Below the pieces are notes generated by a model. That model ran no database searches. It was not told the DNA's origin and saw only the letters and a list, made by a program, of their open reading frames with translations. Positions 53,514 to 62,894 of a stretch of 64,000 nt of DNA are shown here, one piece after another. How positions within the stretch are numbered: position 1 is the first letter of the stretch; every line of letters begins with the position of its first letter. The DNA comes from Ancylothrix sp036704045. Its GTDB lineage: Bacteria; Cyanobacteriota; Cyanobacteriia; Cyanobacteriales; Oscillatoriaceae. The stretch lies in contig DATNQM010000007.1 in NCBI GenBank assembly GCA_036704045.1, positions 36,358 through 100,357 of the forward strand, given 5' to 3'. The position numbers and the translations under genes were made by a program.

Positions 53514-55022
53514 TCACTTATAAATAGGCATTTTTCCAGAATTGAGGCGATCCATATAATCCTTGAGATCCGCCGCCACCTTATTAGACAACAAAAATCC
53601 CCCTAACATATTTGGAAACGCCATCGTCAAAATCATCATGTCACTAAAATCTAAAATCGAACGAACATTCACCACCGAACCAAGAAACACGCAAATAACA
53701 AACAAAATCTTGTAAGCAATCATCGTTTTTTCCCCAAACAGATAAATCCAAGCTCGTTCGCCGTAGTAACTCCAAGAAATCATCGTTGAAAAAGCAAACA
53801 AAAACACAGAAATTGCCAAAACCGTAGGAAACCAACTAATTACCGTTGAAAAAGCAGCCGAAGTCATATAAACCCCCTCCAGATTTGCCGTTGCGGGGTT
53901 GTTATAAACACCAGTGAGAATCACAACAATAGCAGTCATATTGCAAATCACCACCGTATCGATAAACGGTTCTAGCAAAGCGACAATCCCCTCGCGGATA
54001 GGTTCATGGGTTCGAGCAGCCGAGTGAGCAATAGAAGCCGAACCAATCCCCGCCTCATTAGAAAAAGAAGCCCTGCGTACACCTTGAACCAAAACCCCAA
54101 TAAAACCCCCCTCAACAGCAGTCGGCGAAAAAGCCTCCCTAAAAATAGTCACAATCGCATTAGGAACCGCCGGCAGATTTAACAGCAAAATCCAAAGCGA
54201 AGCCAGCACATAAATCAGACACATCATAGGCACCAGAAACTCCGCCACAGCCCCAATACGGCGAATACCACCAATAATGACCAAACCCACCAAAAAAGCC
54301 GCCACCAAACCATAAAGCCAACTACGACCGGCAAAAATCGGCAAAACTTCCGCCACCGCTGCATAGGATTGATTGGCTTGAAACATATTGCCACCACCAA
54401 ACGAGCCACCTATACAAAAAATCGCAAATAAAATTGCCATCACCTTACCCAAAGGCCGGTAGCCAATCTCAGCCAAACCGCGAGACAGAAAATACATCGG
54501 CCCGCCAGAAACATGACCTTTTGGATTAATAATGCGGTATTTGAGACCCAGAGTACATTCAACAAACTTGCTTGTCATACCCAACAAACCGGCCACCGTC
54601 ATCCAAAACATCGCACCGGGGCCACCCAACTTAATTGCAATGGCCACCCCAGCAATATTACCAAGACCAATAGTTGCCGAAAGCGCCGCAGACAGAGCCT
54701 GAAAATGAGTTACCTCACCTTGTTCTGCTGGGTCATCATAATGACCACGCACCACATAAATTGCGTGTTTAAAAGCCCTAAAGTTGATAAAACCCATGCG
54801 GAGAGTAAAAAAAATTGCACCCCCAATTAGCCAAAGAACAATAAAAGGGATACCACCAATGCTGAAAAACAAAATCCCAGTCATCGCATCGACAATTTGG
54901 GAAAAAATTGGGTCAATTGTGCGGGCGATCCAATCATCAGGGGCGGATGTTTGAGCAGCCAACGCCCCACCCGGAAAAGCAAAACACATCAGGAAAAATA
55001 ATAACCCAGTTCGTTTCATCAT
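53514..55022 (-). CDS. Sodium:alanine symporter family protein (AGCS)
   Basis: This 502-residue transporter has an N-terminal signal-like segment (MMKRTGLLFFLMCFAFPGG) and about ten membrane helices. The family motifs are ALSATIGLGNIAGVAIA near 120, GGPGAMFWM near 138 and SFSNEAGIGSASIAHSAART near 320. It takes up alanine, glycine or related amino acids with sodium. ATG 55022 or 55019 gives the signal-like start; the frame also extends to an ATG at 55064. It is divergent from the amino-acid ABC operon at 55222, forming an amino-acid uptake region. Confidence 0.88.
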   Translation of the reverse strand: MMKRTGLLFFLMCFAFPGGALAAQTSAPDDWIARTIDPIFSQIVDAMTGILFFSIGGIPFIVLWLIGGAIFFTLRMGFINFRAFKHAIYVVRGHYDDPAEQGEVTHFQALSAALSATIGLGNIAGVAIAIKLGGPGAMFWMTVAGLLGMTSKFVECTLGLKYRIINPKGHVSGGPMYFLSRGLAEIGYRPLGKVMAILFAIFCIGGSFGGGNMFQANQSYAAVAEVLPIFAGRSWLYGLVAAFLVGLVIIGGIRRIGAVAEFLVPMMCLIYVLASLWILLLNLPAVPNAIVTIFREAFSPTAVEGGFIGVLVQGVRRASFSNEAGIGSASIAHSAARTHEPIREGIVALLEPFIDTVVICNMTAIVVILTGVYNNPATANLEGVYMTSAAFSTVISWFPTVLAISVFLFAFSTMISWSYYGERAWIYLFGEKTMIAYKILFVICVFLGSVVNVRSILDFSDMMILTMAFPNMLGGFLLSNKVAADLKDYMDRLNSGKMPIYK

Positions 55023-55221
55023 TTTAATGCCATTAAACGTATGATTCTGAGAAGGTAGCCACATTTGTCACAACGTGAGGTAAATTATTTGTGCCTGTTT
55101 CTACAAAGAAGGGTGAATCGTCTCATTACGATAGTCAAGCTGTAAGATAAACACAACCAAACAAACTTATCAATCTAATCGCTCTTGCTTCTAACTAAAT
55201 TGACAAATAACTCAAAAAACT

Positions 55222-56295
55222 ATGCCTAAAGCTCGTGTGTGGATATTAATTTGCCTATTGCTGTTAGCCCCCCTCACCGGCTGCGTTAACCGCCGCAACC
55301 AAGAGCAATCAAATAATCAAGCCAGTAACAACAGTAAAAATGCAAGCCGAATAGATACCATATTGCAAAGAGGAAAACTAATATGTGGTGTGGGAGCAGA
55401 CTTACCAGGATTTAGCTTCATCAGCAAAGAAGGAAAATATGGCGGATTAGATGTTGATATATGCCGCGCTGTAGCCGCCGCCTTATTCGATAACCCCAAT
55501 GCCGTAGAATTTAGACCCCTCACTCCAAAAGAAAGATTTAGTGCCATGCAGGCCGGTGAAGTAGATATGCTTAGTCGAAACACCACCTGGACTCTCGGAA
55601 GAGATACAGAAGTTGGTATGGAATTCGGGCCCACCGTTTTTTATGACGGACAAGGGATGATGGTTACAAAAGAAAGCGGTATAAAAACCCTAAAAGACCT
55701 TGAAGGAAAATCAGTATGTGTGCAAACCGGCACTACCACTGAAAAAAACCTATCCGACCAAATGGCAAAAGCTGGCGTAAAGTACACACCCCTAGTTTTT
55801 GAAGAAACCGACGCCACCTTCGCCGCCTACGCCCAAGGGAGATGTCAGGGAGTCACCACAGACCGATCCCAACTAGCCGGTCGGCGTAGCATTCTCCCCA
55901 AACCCGAAGATCATCTAATATTAGATGTCACTATGTCTAAAGAACCCCTTGCACCCTGCGTTCTCAATGGTGACTCCCGGTGGTTTGATGCCATGAAATG
56001 GATAGTTTACGCCCTAATGAACGCTGAAGAATTAGAAATCAACTCTCAAAATGTCACCCAACTAGCAACAACTAGTACAGATCCGGTAGTAAGAAGATTT
56101 TTAGGTGCAGAAGGCAACTTGGGATCAGGAATGGGACTGCCCCAAGATTTTGCTGTACGAGTTATTAAACACGTTGGAAATTATGGCGAACTTTATGAAC
56201 GAAACCTCGGCCCTAAAACGCCTTTAAACCTACCCAGAGGCATTAATACTCCTTGGACCAAAGGTGGTTTAATGTATTCTCCGCCATTTCTATAA
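55222..56295 (+). CDS. natF: Amino-acid ABC transporter substrate-binding lipoprotein (NatF/AapJ type)
   Basis: This 357-residue family 3 solute-binding protein has a signal with lipobox LTGC (Cys21) followed by an Asn/Gln-rich tether. The mature domain begins IDTILQRGKLICGVGADLPGF, cited as RGKLICGVG, then GLDVDICRAVAAALF and VDMLSRNTTWTLGRD. The pattern and length match AapJ and Anabaena NatF, which bind acidic and neutral polar amino acids. It opens a four-gene operon with two permeases and an ATPase. Confidence 0.87.
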   Translation: MPKARVWILICLLLLAPLTGCVNRRNQEQSNNQASNNSKNASRIDTILQRGKLICGVGADLPGFSFISKEGKYGGLDVDICRAVAAALFDNPNAVEFRPLTPKERFSAMQAGEVDMLSRNTTWTLGRDTEVGMEFGPTVFYDGQGMMVTKESGIKTLKDLEGKSVCVQTGTTTEKNLSDQMAKAGVKYTPLVFEETDATFAAYAQGRCQGVTTDRSQLAGRRSILPKPEDHLILDVTMSKEPLAPCVLNGDSRWFDAMKWIVYALMNAEELEINSQNVTQLATTSTDPVVRRFLGAEGNLGSGMGLPQDFAVRVIKHVGNYGELYERNLGPKTPLNLPRGINTPWTKGGLMYSPPFL

Positions 56296-56430
56296 ACCAC
56301 CCTCAACTAATTACAAATCAATATTCTTCATTGGCACTTATTTGCGGTTTTTAAAAACCTAATTAAAGCCAAAAATGCAAACCCTAAAACCCACAAATCT
56401 AAAAAGACTACCCTGAAAAAGAAACCGCCA

Positions 56431-57384
56431 ATGAAGCAAAAAAAACCAAACCTCAAAACACAAACATCTGCCATTCCTCTATGGCGAAATATAAGATTTT
56501 GGCGCATTGCCATTCAGGGATTAATGCTAATAGCAGTTGTTGTTGTTTTGGGGATTTTGTGGGACAATCTTACCTACAATTTAGAACGACTTAATCTTAA
56601 CTTCGGCTTTGAATTTCTAGGACAGCAAGCCTCCTTTGATATTGGAGAAAAACCCATTTCCTACCAACGAACAGATGCTTATGGTCTGGCTATGTTCGTA
56701 GGAATACTCAACTCTCTTCGCGTAATTTTAATTGGAATAATTTTAGCAACTATTCTTGGTGTTACTGTTGGAATAGCCCGGATAGCAGATAATTTATTAG
56801 TGCGTCGTTTAGCTATTTTTTATATAGAAACTATCCGAAATACTCCTTTGTTGCTACAATTATTTTTCTGGTATTTTGGCGTTTTTATAGCCTTGCCACC
56901 CCCAGAAAATCCTATTAACTTACTCGGAATTATTTTTTTAAGTAATAAAGGCTTAGACATCACATCTTTACACCTGTCGTCAGAATTTTGTGCCTTACTT
57001 TTTGGTCTCACCACTTACACCGCAGCATTCATTGCCGAAATTGTAAGGGCTGGTTTGCAAGCAGTTCCAAAAGGACAAAGAGAAGCTGCCCAAGCGCTGG
57101 GATTGAAACCTAATTTAGCGATGCGTCTTGTTATTTTTCCTCAAGCTTTAAGAGTGATAATTCCTCCTCTTACTAGCGAATATTTAAACCTCGCTAAAAA
57201 TTCCAGTCTTGCTATTGGTGTAGCTTATCCAGACGTTTATTCGGTGTATTCCACTACGCTAAATCAAACAGGCCGGTCTGTTGAAGTTATTTTACTATTG
57301 ATGTTAACCTATCTAAGTTTTAACATCATCATTTCTTTATTAATGAATTGGTTTAATAAAGTAGTTCAAATTAAAGAAAGATAA
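56431..57384 (+). CDS. natG: Amino-acid ABC transporter permease (NatG/AapQ type)
   Basis: This 317-residue permease has about six or seven membrane helices and the EAA motif EIVRAGLQAVPKGQREAAQALG near 200, cited as VPKGQREAAQALG. A periplasmic loop after helix 1 contains FEFLGQQASFDIGE, the feature of the larger AapQ/NatG subunit type. It pairs with the next permease as a heterodimer. The gap to natF is 135 bases and to natH 29 bases. Confidence 0.87.
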   Translation: MKQKKPNLKTQTSAIPLWRNIRFWRIAIQGLMLIAVVVVLGILWDNLTYNLERLNLNFGFEFLGQQASFDIGEKPISYQRTDAYGLAMFVGILNSLRVILIGIILATILGVTVGIARIADNLLVRRLAIFYIETIRNTPLLLQLFFWYFGVFIALPPPENPINLLGIIFLSNKGLDITSLHLSSEFCALLFGLTTYTAAFIAEIVRAGLQAVPKGQREAAQALGLKPNLAMRLVIFPQALRVIIPPLTSEYLNLAKNSSLAIGVAYPDVYSVYSTTLNQTGRSVEVILLLMLTYLSFNIIISLLMNWFNKVVQIKER

Positions 57385-57413
57385 TTATTCTTTATTAAAA
57401 AATATTGAAAAAT

Positions 57414-58430
57414 ATGGAAAAAACTAACACTAAACTTATTCCCCTAACTTGGCTGAAAAAAAACCTCTTTAATAACTGGCAAAATGCTTTCTTAACTGTT
57501 TTTTCTTTAGCCATTATTTACCAAGTAGTAACTGTTTTTTTAAGTTGGATAATAAATCAAGCCCAATGGACAGTTATTTCAGAAAACATCCGCTTATTAT
57601 TGATTGGTCGATTTCCAACTGGCCAAGAATGGCGAATTTTTATAGTTGTTTTTCTTCTAGCTGGATTAACAGCATTAAACTTATTTGAGATAAATAACCT
57701 TAAAAAATGGATGCCGGTAGCTTGGTTAAGTGCTTTTCCTATTAGCCTTTGGTTAATTGGAGGAGGTTTAGGTTTAGTGCCGGTAGGTACAGAACTATGG
57801 AATGGGTTATTATTGACTTTATTAATGGCAGCAATTAGCATTATTTTATCCTTTCCAATTGGAGTTTTACTGGCATTAGGAAGACAAAGTAAATTACCAG
57901 TAGTCAGAAGTATCTGTATTTTTTATATAGAAGTCATTCGGGGATTACCATTAATTGGCATTTTATTTATGGCTCAAGTAATGCTACCTTTATTATTTCC
58001 TCCTGAAATTCGTTTAGATCGCGTTGTCAGAGCTATTGCAGGGTTAACATTATTTAGTTCCGCCTATCTAGCAGAAAATGTAAGAGGCGGTTTACAATCA
58101 ATTTCTCGTGGTCAAATTGAAGCTGCAAAAGCGTTGGGCATAAATCCTTTTTTTGTTGTCTGGCTAATTGTTTTACCCCAAGCTTTAAAAGCAGTAATTC
58201 CCCCAATTGTTGGTCAATTTATTAGTTTATTCAAAGATACAACTTTATTATCTATTGTGGGTTTACAAGAGTTAATGGGGATAAGTCGCTCAGTTTTAGC
58301 ACAACCGGAGTTTTTAGGAAGATATGCAGAAGTTTACTTATTTGATGCGATTCTTTATTGGTTTTTTTGTTACAGTATGGCTTTAGTTAGCCAGAGGTTA
58401 GAACATCAACTCAGTGTGGGTAAACATTAA
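57414..58430 (+). CDS. natH: Amino-acid ABC transporter permease (NatH/AapM type)
   Basis: This 338-residue second permease has about eight membrane helices and the EAA motif ISRGQIEAAKALGINP near 235. The long N-terminal part before the transporter core is typical of AapM/NatH. ATG 57414 was preferred to an in-frame TTG at 57405. It is followed by the ATPase gene after 21 bases. Together the two permeases form the membrane channel. Confidence 0.87.
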   Translation: MEKTNTKLIPLTWLKKNLFNNWQNAFLTVFSLAIIYQVVTVFLSWIINQAQWTVISENIRLLLIGRFPTGQEWRIFIVVFLLAGLTALNLFEINNLKKWMPVAWLSAFPISLWLIGGGLGLVPVGTELWNGLLLTLLMAAISIILSFPIGVLLALGRQSKLPVVRSICIFYIEVIRGLPLIGILFMAQVMLPLLFPPEIRLDRVVRAIAGLTLFSSAYLAENVRGGLQSISRGQIEAAKALGINPFFVVWLIVLPQALKAVIPPIVGQFISLFKDTTLLSIVGLQELMGISRSVLAQPEFLGRYAEVYLFDAILYWFFCYSMALVSQRLEHQLSVGKH

Positions 58431-58451
58431 AAATTTAAAGAGGAAAAAAAC

Positions 58452-59201
58452 ATGAAGAATGAAATGAATAACGAGTTAATGATTGTTGCCGAAAATGTTC
58501 ATAAGTGGTATGGACACTTTCACGTTTTACGAGGAGTTAACCTGACAGTAAAACGAGGCGAAGTAGTCGTTATTATGGGGCCATCTGGTTCGGGTAAATC
58601 TACATTTATCCGCACATTTAATGCTTTAGAAGAATATCAAAAAGGAAAAATTATTGTAGATGGAATAGAATTATCAAATGATTTGCGTCATATTGATGCT
58701 ATTCGGCAAGAAGTCGGAATGGTGTTTCAGCAATTTAATTTGTTCCCTCATTTAACTGTTTTAGAAAATATTACTTTAGCCCCCATTTGGGTACGTCGGT
58801 GGACAAAAGTTAAAGCAGAAGAAGTAGCAATGCAATTGTTAGAAAGAGTAGGAATTTTAGAACAAGCAAAAAAATATCCGGGTCAACTTTCCGGGGGACA
58901 ACAACAGCGGGTTGCTATTGCTAGGGCGCTGGCAATGCAGCCTAAAATAATGTTGTTTGATGAGCCAACCTCAGCATTGGATCCAGAAATGGTGCGCGAA
59001 GTGTTGGATGTGATGCGAAATTTGGCTGTTTCGGGAATGACAATGGTAGTTGTGACGCACGAAGTTGGGTTTGCGAGGGAAGTTGCCGATAGAGTAGTGT
59101 TGATGGATGGTGGAGTGCCGGTAGAAGAATCTTCTCCTGCTGAGTTTTTTCAAAATCCCAAAGAAGAACGCACTCGTAAATTTTTGTCCCAAATTCTTTG
59201 A
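58452..59201 (+). CDS. Amino-acid ABC transporter ATP-binding protein (AapP/GlnQ type)
   Basis: This 249-residue ATPase has Walker A GPSGSGKST near 41, Q-loop VFQQFNLFPH, signature LSGGQQQRVAIARAL near 147 and Walker B IMLFDEPTSALDPE near 171, then the His switch VVTHEVGF. It drives the NatFGH-type transporter encoded just upstream. In Anabaena the ATPase for NatFGH is BgtA, encoded elsewhere and shared; here a dedicated gene is in the operon. GAGG precedes ATG 58452. Confidence 0.92.
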   Translation: MKNEMNNELMIVAENVHKWYGHFHVLRGVNLTVKRGEVVVIMGPSGSGKSTFIRTFNALEEYQKGKIIVDGIELSNDLRHIDAIRQEVGMVFQQFNLFPHLTVLENITLAPIWVRRWTKVKAEEVAMQLLERVGILEQAKKYPGQLSGGQQQRVAIARALAMQPKIMLFDEPTSALDPEMVREVLDVMRNLAVSGMTMVVVTHEVGFAREVADRVVLMDGGVPVEESSPAEFFQNPKEERTRKFLSQIL

Positions 59202-59214
59202 AATATTGGGTTAT

Positions 59215-59233
59215 GTGAGAATCGAATTCTCAC
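59215..59233. repeat. Perfect hairpin after the transporter operon
   Basis: GTGAGAAT (59215-59222) pairs with ATTCTCAC (59226-59233) over a 3-base loop. No T run follows, so it may be a weak terminator or a processing/stability element, 14 bases after the ATPase stop. Confidence 0.5.
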
Positions 59234-59738
59234 TAAAATACTGACAAATTAAGGCTTATTTTTAATTTTTAGTAAATAACTAACTTAGTCAAAGTTTAGT
59301 TTTTTGAAAAAAGGAACTCATCAATTAAACTTTGTATAAACTATAAAAAGCAAACTTTGTAGTTTAGAAAACAATTTTCAAAAGGTTTTTAGCAAAGTGA
59401 CGACTGTAACTCAAGTCACTAAAAACTAAAAAATCAAATGGCCCTTTTGTTAACAGTCTTTAAAAAAGGACTGATAGAGAATCTTAACCTTAATATTATC
59501 AAAATTTTAACAGGCTTTAAGAATTTAAAATTAGAAATTCTTATGGTCAAGCAAGAAAATCTTTTAACATAGTAGTTGGTAAAAAAATCATCAGTTTTTA
59601 TAAAATCGAAATGTTAATATTAAACGCACATAAAGCTGCAAAAATTGATACAATCCGATGAAATCTGTGGGTAGCTTTAAAACCAACAAGCAAAAACCGC
59701 ACAGCAGTTTTAGAATCTTAGCCAGGTGTGAGGAAAAA
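59234..59738 (+). promoter_or_regulatory. Upstream region of the porin gene with Yfr1-complementary ribosome binding site
   Basis: This AT-rich region of about 500 bases has no coding potential apart from an N-terminal extension of the porin frame (59658 on) that lacks signal-peptide logic. Just before the porin start lies GTGTGAGGA (59726-59734). Its GAGGA is the ribosome binding site and the whole 9-mer is complementary to the core CUCCUCACACAC of the sRNA Yfr1, known to repress porin mRNAs by binding there. Confidence 0.6.
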
Positions 59739-61424
59739 ATGATGATGCTAAAGATTTTCAAGGCTGCCCTACAATACAGTCCTGCTGTACTGGGCTCCGC
59801 ATTAGTGTTGGCAAACAGTGCCTTTGCAGCAGAGGGAACTGCTGGCACATCAGCTACTGAGATTATTCCAGATAGCGAATTGAGAACTTCGGCCACAATG
59901 ATAGCTCAAATGCCGGTGGGCGAAACAGAAGAAATTGCGATGCCTGGGCAACCCTCCGTTAACTCATTAGATTTTGAAGGGTCAGCAGTCGAAAGCGATC
60001 CAATGGGTCAATTGAGCAACGTCAACACACTATCAGATGTGCAACCCACAGACTGGGCTTACGAAGCACTAAGAAACCTCGTTGAGAAATATGGTTGTAT
60101 TGCAGGTTATCCAGACCAAACTTTCCGAGGCAACCGCGCTTTAACACGTTACGAATTTGCTGCCGGTGTTAACGCTTGCTTGGAAGCCATCACCGGACAG
60201 ATTACACCGACTGGTGGTGTCACCCGTGAAGACTTAGCAGTTCTGGAACGTTTACTAAGCGAGTTTCAGGCAGAATTGGCCACTCTGCGCGGTCGTGTGG
60301 ACTCTTTGGAAGCTCGCACCCGCGAACTCGAAGAAAACCAATTTTCTACCACTACCAAACTTCGCGGTGAAGCTATTTTTGCCGGCAGTGATATCATCGG
60401 CGACGGCGGAACAAACGTTTTACCACACCTTCATTACCGAGCACGATTGAATTTAAACACCAGCTTCACCGGCAAAGACTTACTATTTACCCGTCTGCAA
60501 GCCGGTAACGCCCCAGGTTTGAATTATGCTCCAAACAGCAACATGAATCGGTTGTCGTTTGAGGCAAGCACTAATAACGATTTGCGGCTCAGTAAGTTGT
60601 ATTATCGTTTTCCGGTGGGTAAAGCCACAGTGTTTATTGATGCCAACGATGGTGCATACAATGACAACACTTTTACATTCAACCCTCTATTCGCTAGCGA
60701 TAGTCAGGGTTCGATTTCGCGTTTTGGTCGGTTTAGCCCTATTTATCGCCAAGGAGGTGGTCAAGGGATAACCATCAACTACGATTTTAGTAAAGCCTTT
60801 GGAATTACAGCCGGTTATTTGGCCCCCAATGGTAATAACCCGGATCCTGATCCAGTTAGTGGTGGCGGCTTTTTCAGAGGTTCCTATGCAGCTTTAGGCC
60901 AGGTTACTGTCCGTCCTAGTGATGCTATTGCTTTAGGCTTCACTTATGTTCATTCTTATAACCGTGATGGACGCAACGTTAGTGGTGGCACGGGCAGTGG
61001 TTTTGCTAATAGCCCGTTTAACGCTGCCCCAACTTCTGCTGATCATTTTGGTGTTCAAGCCAGTCTCAAAGCTAGCTCACGCTTTACCCTTTCTGGGTGG
61101 GCCGGTTACACGAAAGCGATCAATGAGAATACTGATAATGAAGCAACTCTTTGGAACTGGGCCGTAACTCTTGGTCTAGCTGATTTAGGCAAGAAGGGGA
61201 ACCTGCTTGGTTTAGTCGTGGGGATGCCTCCTAAAGTGACTGAAAATGATGTTAGCACTCGTGAAGATACGGATACCTCTTTGCACTTTGAAGCATTTTA
61301 TCGCTATCAAGTGACAGATAATATTTCAATTACCCCTGGGGTTTTTGTGATTACGAATCCTGATCATAATGACAACAACGATACAGACGTGGTAGGAACG
61401 CTCCGAACGACCTTCACTTTCTAA
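59739..61424 (+). CDS. SLH-domain outer-membrane porin (cyanobacterial OprB/Som type)
   Basis: This protein of about 561 residues has a signal peptide (cleavage after NSAFA) and an SLH domain (about 85-140: LSDVQPTDWAYEALRNL, then LTRYEFAAGVNACLEAI). A short coiled coil (about 165-190, LATLRGRVDSLEARTREL) and a C-terminal beta-barrel ending in Phe (RTTFTF) follow. This is the architecture of the major cyanobacterial outer-membrane porins, which anchor to the wall through SLH and admit small solutes or inorganic ions. ATG 59739 is preferred because AGGA lies just upstream and the signal peptide follows directly; the frame starts at ATG 59658. Confidence 0.92.
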   Translation: MMMLKIFKAALQYSPAVLGSALVLANSAFAAEGTAGTSATEIIPDSELRTSATMIAQMPVGETEEIAMPGQPSVNSLDFEGSAVESDPMGQLSNVNTLSDVQPTDWAYEALRNLVEKYGCIAGYPDQTFRGNRALTRYEFAAGVNACLEAITGQITPTGGVTREDLAVLERLLSEFQAELATLRGRVDSLEARTRELEENQFSTTTKLRGEAIFAGSDIIGDGGTNVLPHLHYRARLNLNTSFTGKDLLFTRLQAGNAPGLNYAPNSNMNRLSFEASTNNDLRLSKLYYRFPVGKATVFIDANDGAYNDNTFTFNPLFASDSQGSISRFGRFSPIYRQGGGQGITINYDFSKAFGITAGYLAPNGNNPDPDPVSGGGFFRGSYAALGQVTVRPSDAIALGFTYVHSYNRDGRNVSGGTGSGFANSPFNAAPTSADHFGVQASLKASSRFTLSGWAGYTKAINENTDNEATLWNWAVTLGLADLGKKGNLLGLVVGMPPKVTENDVSTREDTDTSLHFEAFYRYQVTDNISITPGVFVITNPDHNDNNDTDVVGTLRTTFTF

Positions 61425-61482
61425 AATTTTGGTTTAAAGTATGCTTTGTATGAAGCTACTATATTTTTATCTCGAAGCTGGG

Positions 61483-61520
61483 GGAGGGAATAAAGTTATG
61501 TTCTCTCCTTTTTTATTTTT
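61483..61520 (+). terminator. Terminator of the porin gene
   Basis: GGAGGGAA (61483-61490) pairs with TTCTCTCC (61501-61508) including one G-T pair, followed by TTTTTTATTTTT. It lies 59 bases after the porin stop; the remaining 267 bases up to 61788 show no further feature. Confidence 0.82.
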
Positions 61521-61787
61521 TGTGAGTTATACAAGATTTTAATGGCATCTTAAATGTATTGCTTGGTCGTTAGAAATTATCCTGATCTTAATAGGTTGAT
61601 AGTGGATGTCACAGATAGGACTGTAGCAGATTGATAGATGCTGGAGAATTAGTCCGCATTACTTGGAGAGCTAACTAAGCATTGGTAAAGGCCAATTGTT
61701 GTACTTTCTGTGGGAAGATATAATGGCTTCAATCTGTAGCTTAGCAACTATGATAAGCGCCATTGATCGGCAAGGTAGGTAGGGTAA

Positions 61788-62828
61788 ATGAAATTACAAG
61801 ACTTTTTGGCCAAAAATATTAGATACGATGTCAATGCCATCGCTGCTGATGCAGAACTTTCACGTCAGATTCAAGTGAGACTAATTGATTTAGGTTTACT
61901 TGAACCACCTGCCGACGGGAGATTTGGCCCTATTTCATCAGCAGCTTTAAATCGTTTTCAATCTTTAATGGATTGTAAGGAACCGGGTTTTTTAGGCGCA
62001 CAAACTTCTCGGAAATTAATAGAAGCGAGACGGACAGATATTCCGGCTCCTTCTCCGATTTTGGAAATTGTTACTGGTACTCTTTTAAAGGCTAAACCCC
62101 TTGCTAATTCTCAACTAACTGATGCAGAAAAGCAATCCATAGAAAAAGGTAAAAAATTTGAACTTGTTTCTTATGAAGTAGTCCGTAATCATGTCAGAGT
62201 TACTTTTAGAAAAGATACTTTCAAAAATTCTAAAATATGGTATCTCTTTGGTGAACACATAAAAATTACTCAATTATCTAGTAACAAAGTTCAACAGCTT
62301 TATCCTAAGCCAAAACCAAAAAGTGTTAAGCTCAATGTACCCTACAAATCTCAGCTTGATAATTGGTATAATCCTACTGGTTCTTGTAATGTGACCTCTC
62401 TGGCAATGTGTTTGGAGTTTTTGGGTTCGGCTCGCAAGTCAAAACAAGGACAATTTGAAGATGAGCTTTATCAATATGCTGAAAGAAATGGTTTAAGCAG
62501 ACATGATCCTTATGATTTGGCTCGGATTGTCAAAGTTTATGGTTGCAATGATGATTTTACAGAGAATGCAACGATTGAGGAAGTGCAAGACTGGCTGGCT
62601 GCTGGTAAACCTGTTGTGATTCACGGATATTTTACTTCTTTTGGTCACATTGTGGTTTTGGTTGGGTATGACGAGAATGGTTTTTTGGTTCATGATCCCT
62701 ATGGAGAGTGGTTTCCTGATGGATACCGGACAGATTTGAATGGAGCTTATTTGAATTATTCATACCGGCTGATCAGAAAAACTTGTATGCATGATGGTAG
62801 TTTTTGGGTTCACTTTATTTCTAAGTAA
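61788..62828 (+). CDS. Peptidoglycan-binding domain fused to a C39-like cysteine peptidase
   Basis: This 346-residue protein has an N-terminal PG_binding_1 domain (about 25-80: LIDLGLLEPPADGRFGPIS), a strand-rich middle (about 125-165) and a C-terminal Peptidase_C39_2-type domain. The catalytic triad is Cys200 (PTGSCNVTSLAM), His287 (SFGHIVVLVGY) and Asp303 (VHDPYGEW). There is no signal peptide or leader-peptide processing ABC exporter nearby, unlike bacteriocin C39 peptidases. It could cut peptide cross-bridges in the wall or process a protein; the substrate is not known. AGG lies upstream of ATG 61788. A strong terminator follows. Confidence 0.82.
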   Translation: MKLQDFLAKNIRYDVNAIAADAELSRQIQVRLIDLGLLEPPADGRFGPISSAALNRFQSLMDCKEPGFLGAQTSRKLIEARRTDIPAPSPILEIVTGTLLKAKPLANSQLTDAEKQSIEKGKKFELVSYEVVRNHVRVTFRKDTFKNSKIWYLFGEHIKITQLSSNKVQQLYPKPKPKSVKLNVPYKSQLDNWYNPTGSCNVTSLAMCLEFLGSARKSKQGQFEDELYQYAERNGLSRHDPYDLARIVKVYGCNDDFTENATIEEVQDWLAAGKPVVIHGYFTSFGHIVVLVGYDENGFLVHDPYGEWFPDGYRTDLNGAYLNYSYRLIRKTCMHDGSFWVHFISK

Positions 62829-62850
62829 ATAAATTGTCCAATTTCTATAT

Positions 62851-62888
62851 AAACCTGGAGTTAGAGGTTGGGTATAACTCCAGGTTTT
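62851..62888. terminator. Bidirectional terminator
   Basis: AAACCTGGAGTTA (62851-62863) pairs with TAACTCCAGGTTT (62875-62887), a 13-base perfect stem, with T runs on both strands. It serves the C39-type peptidase gene (+) and nadC (-). Confidence 0.88.
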
Positions 62889-62894
62889 GTTGTT

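Noticed and set aside
59658..59738. Longer N-terminus of the porin starting at ATG 59658
   Set aside because: It would put 27 polar residues before the signal peptide, and the ribosome binding site directly before 59739 would be wasted.
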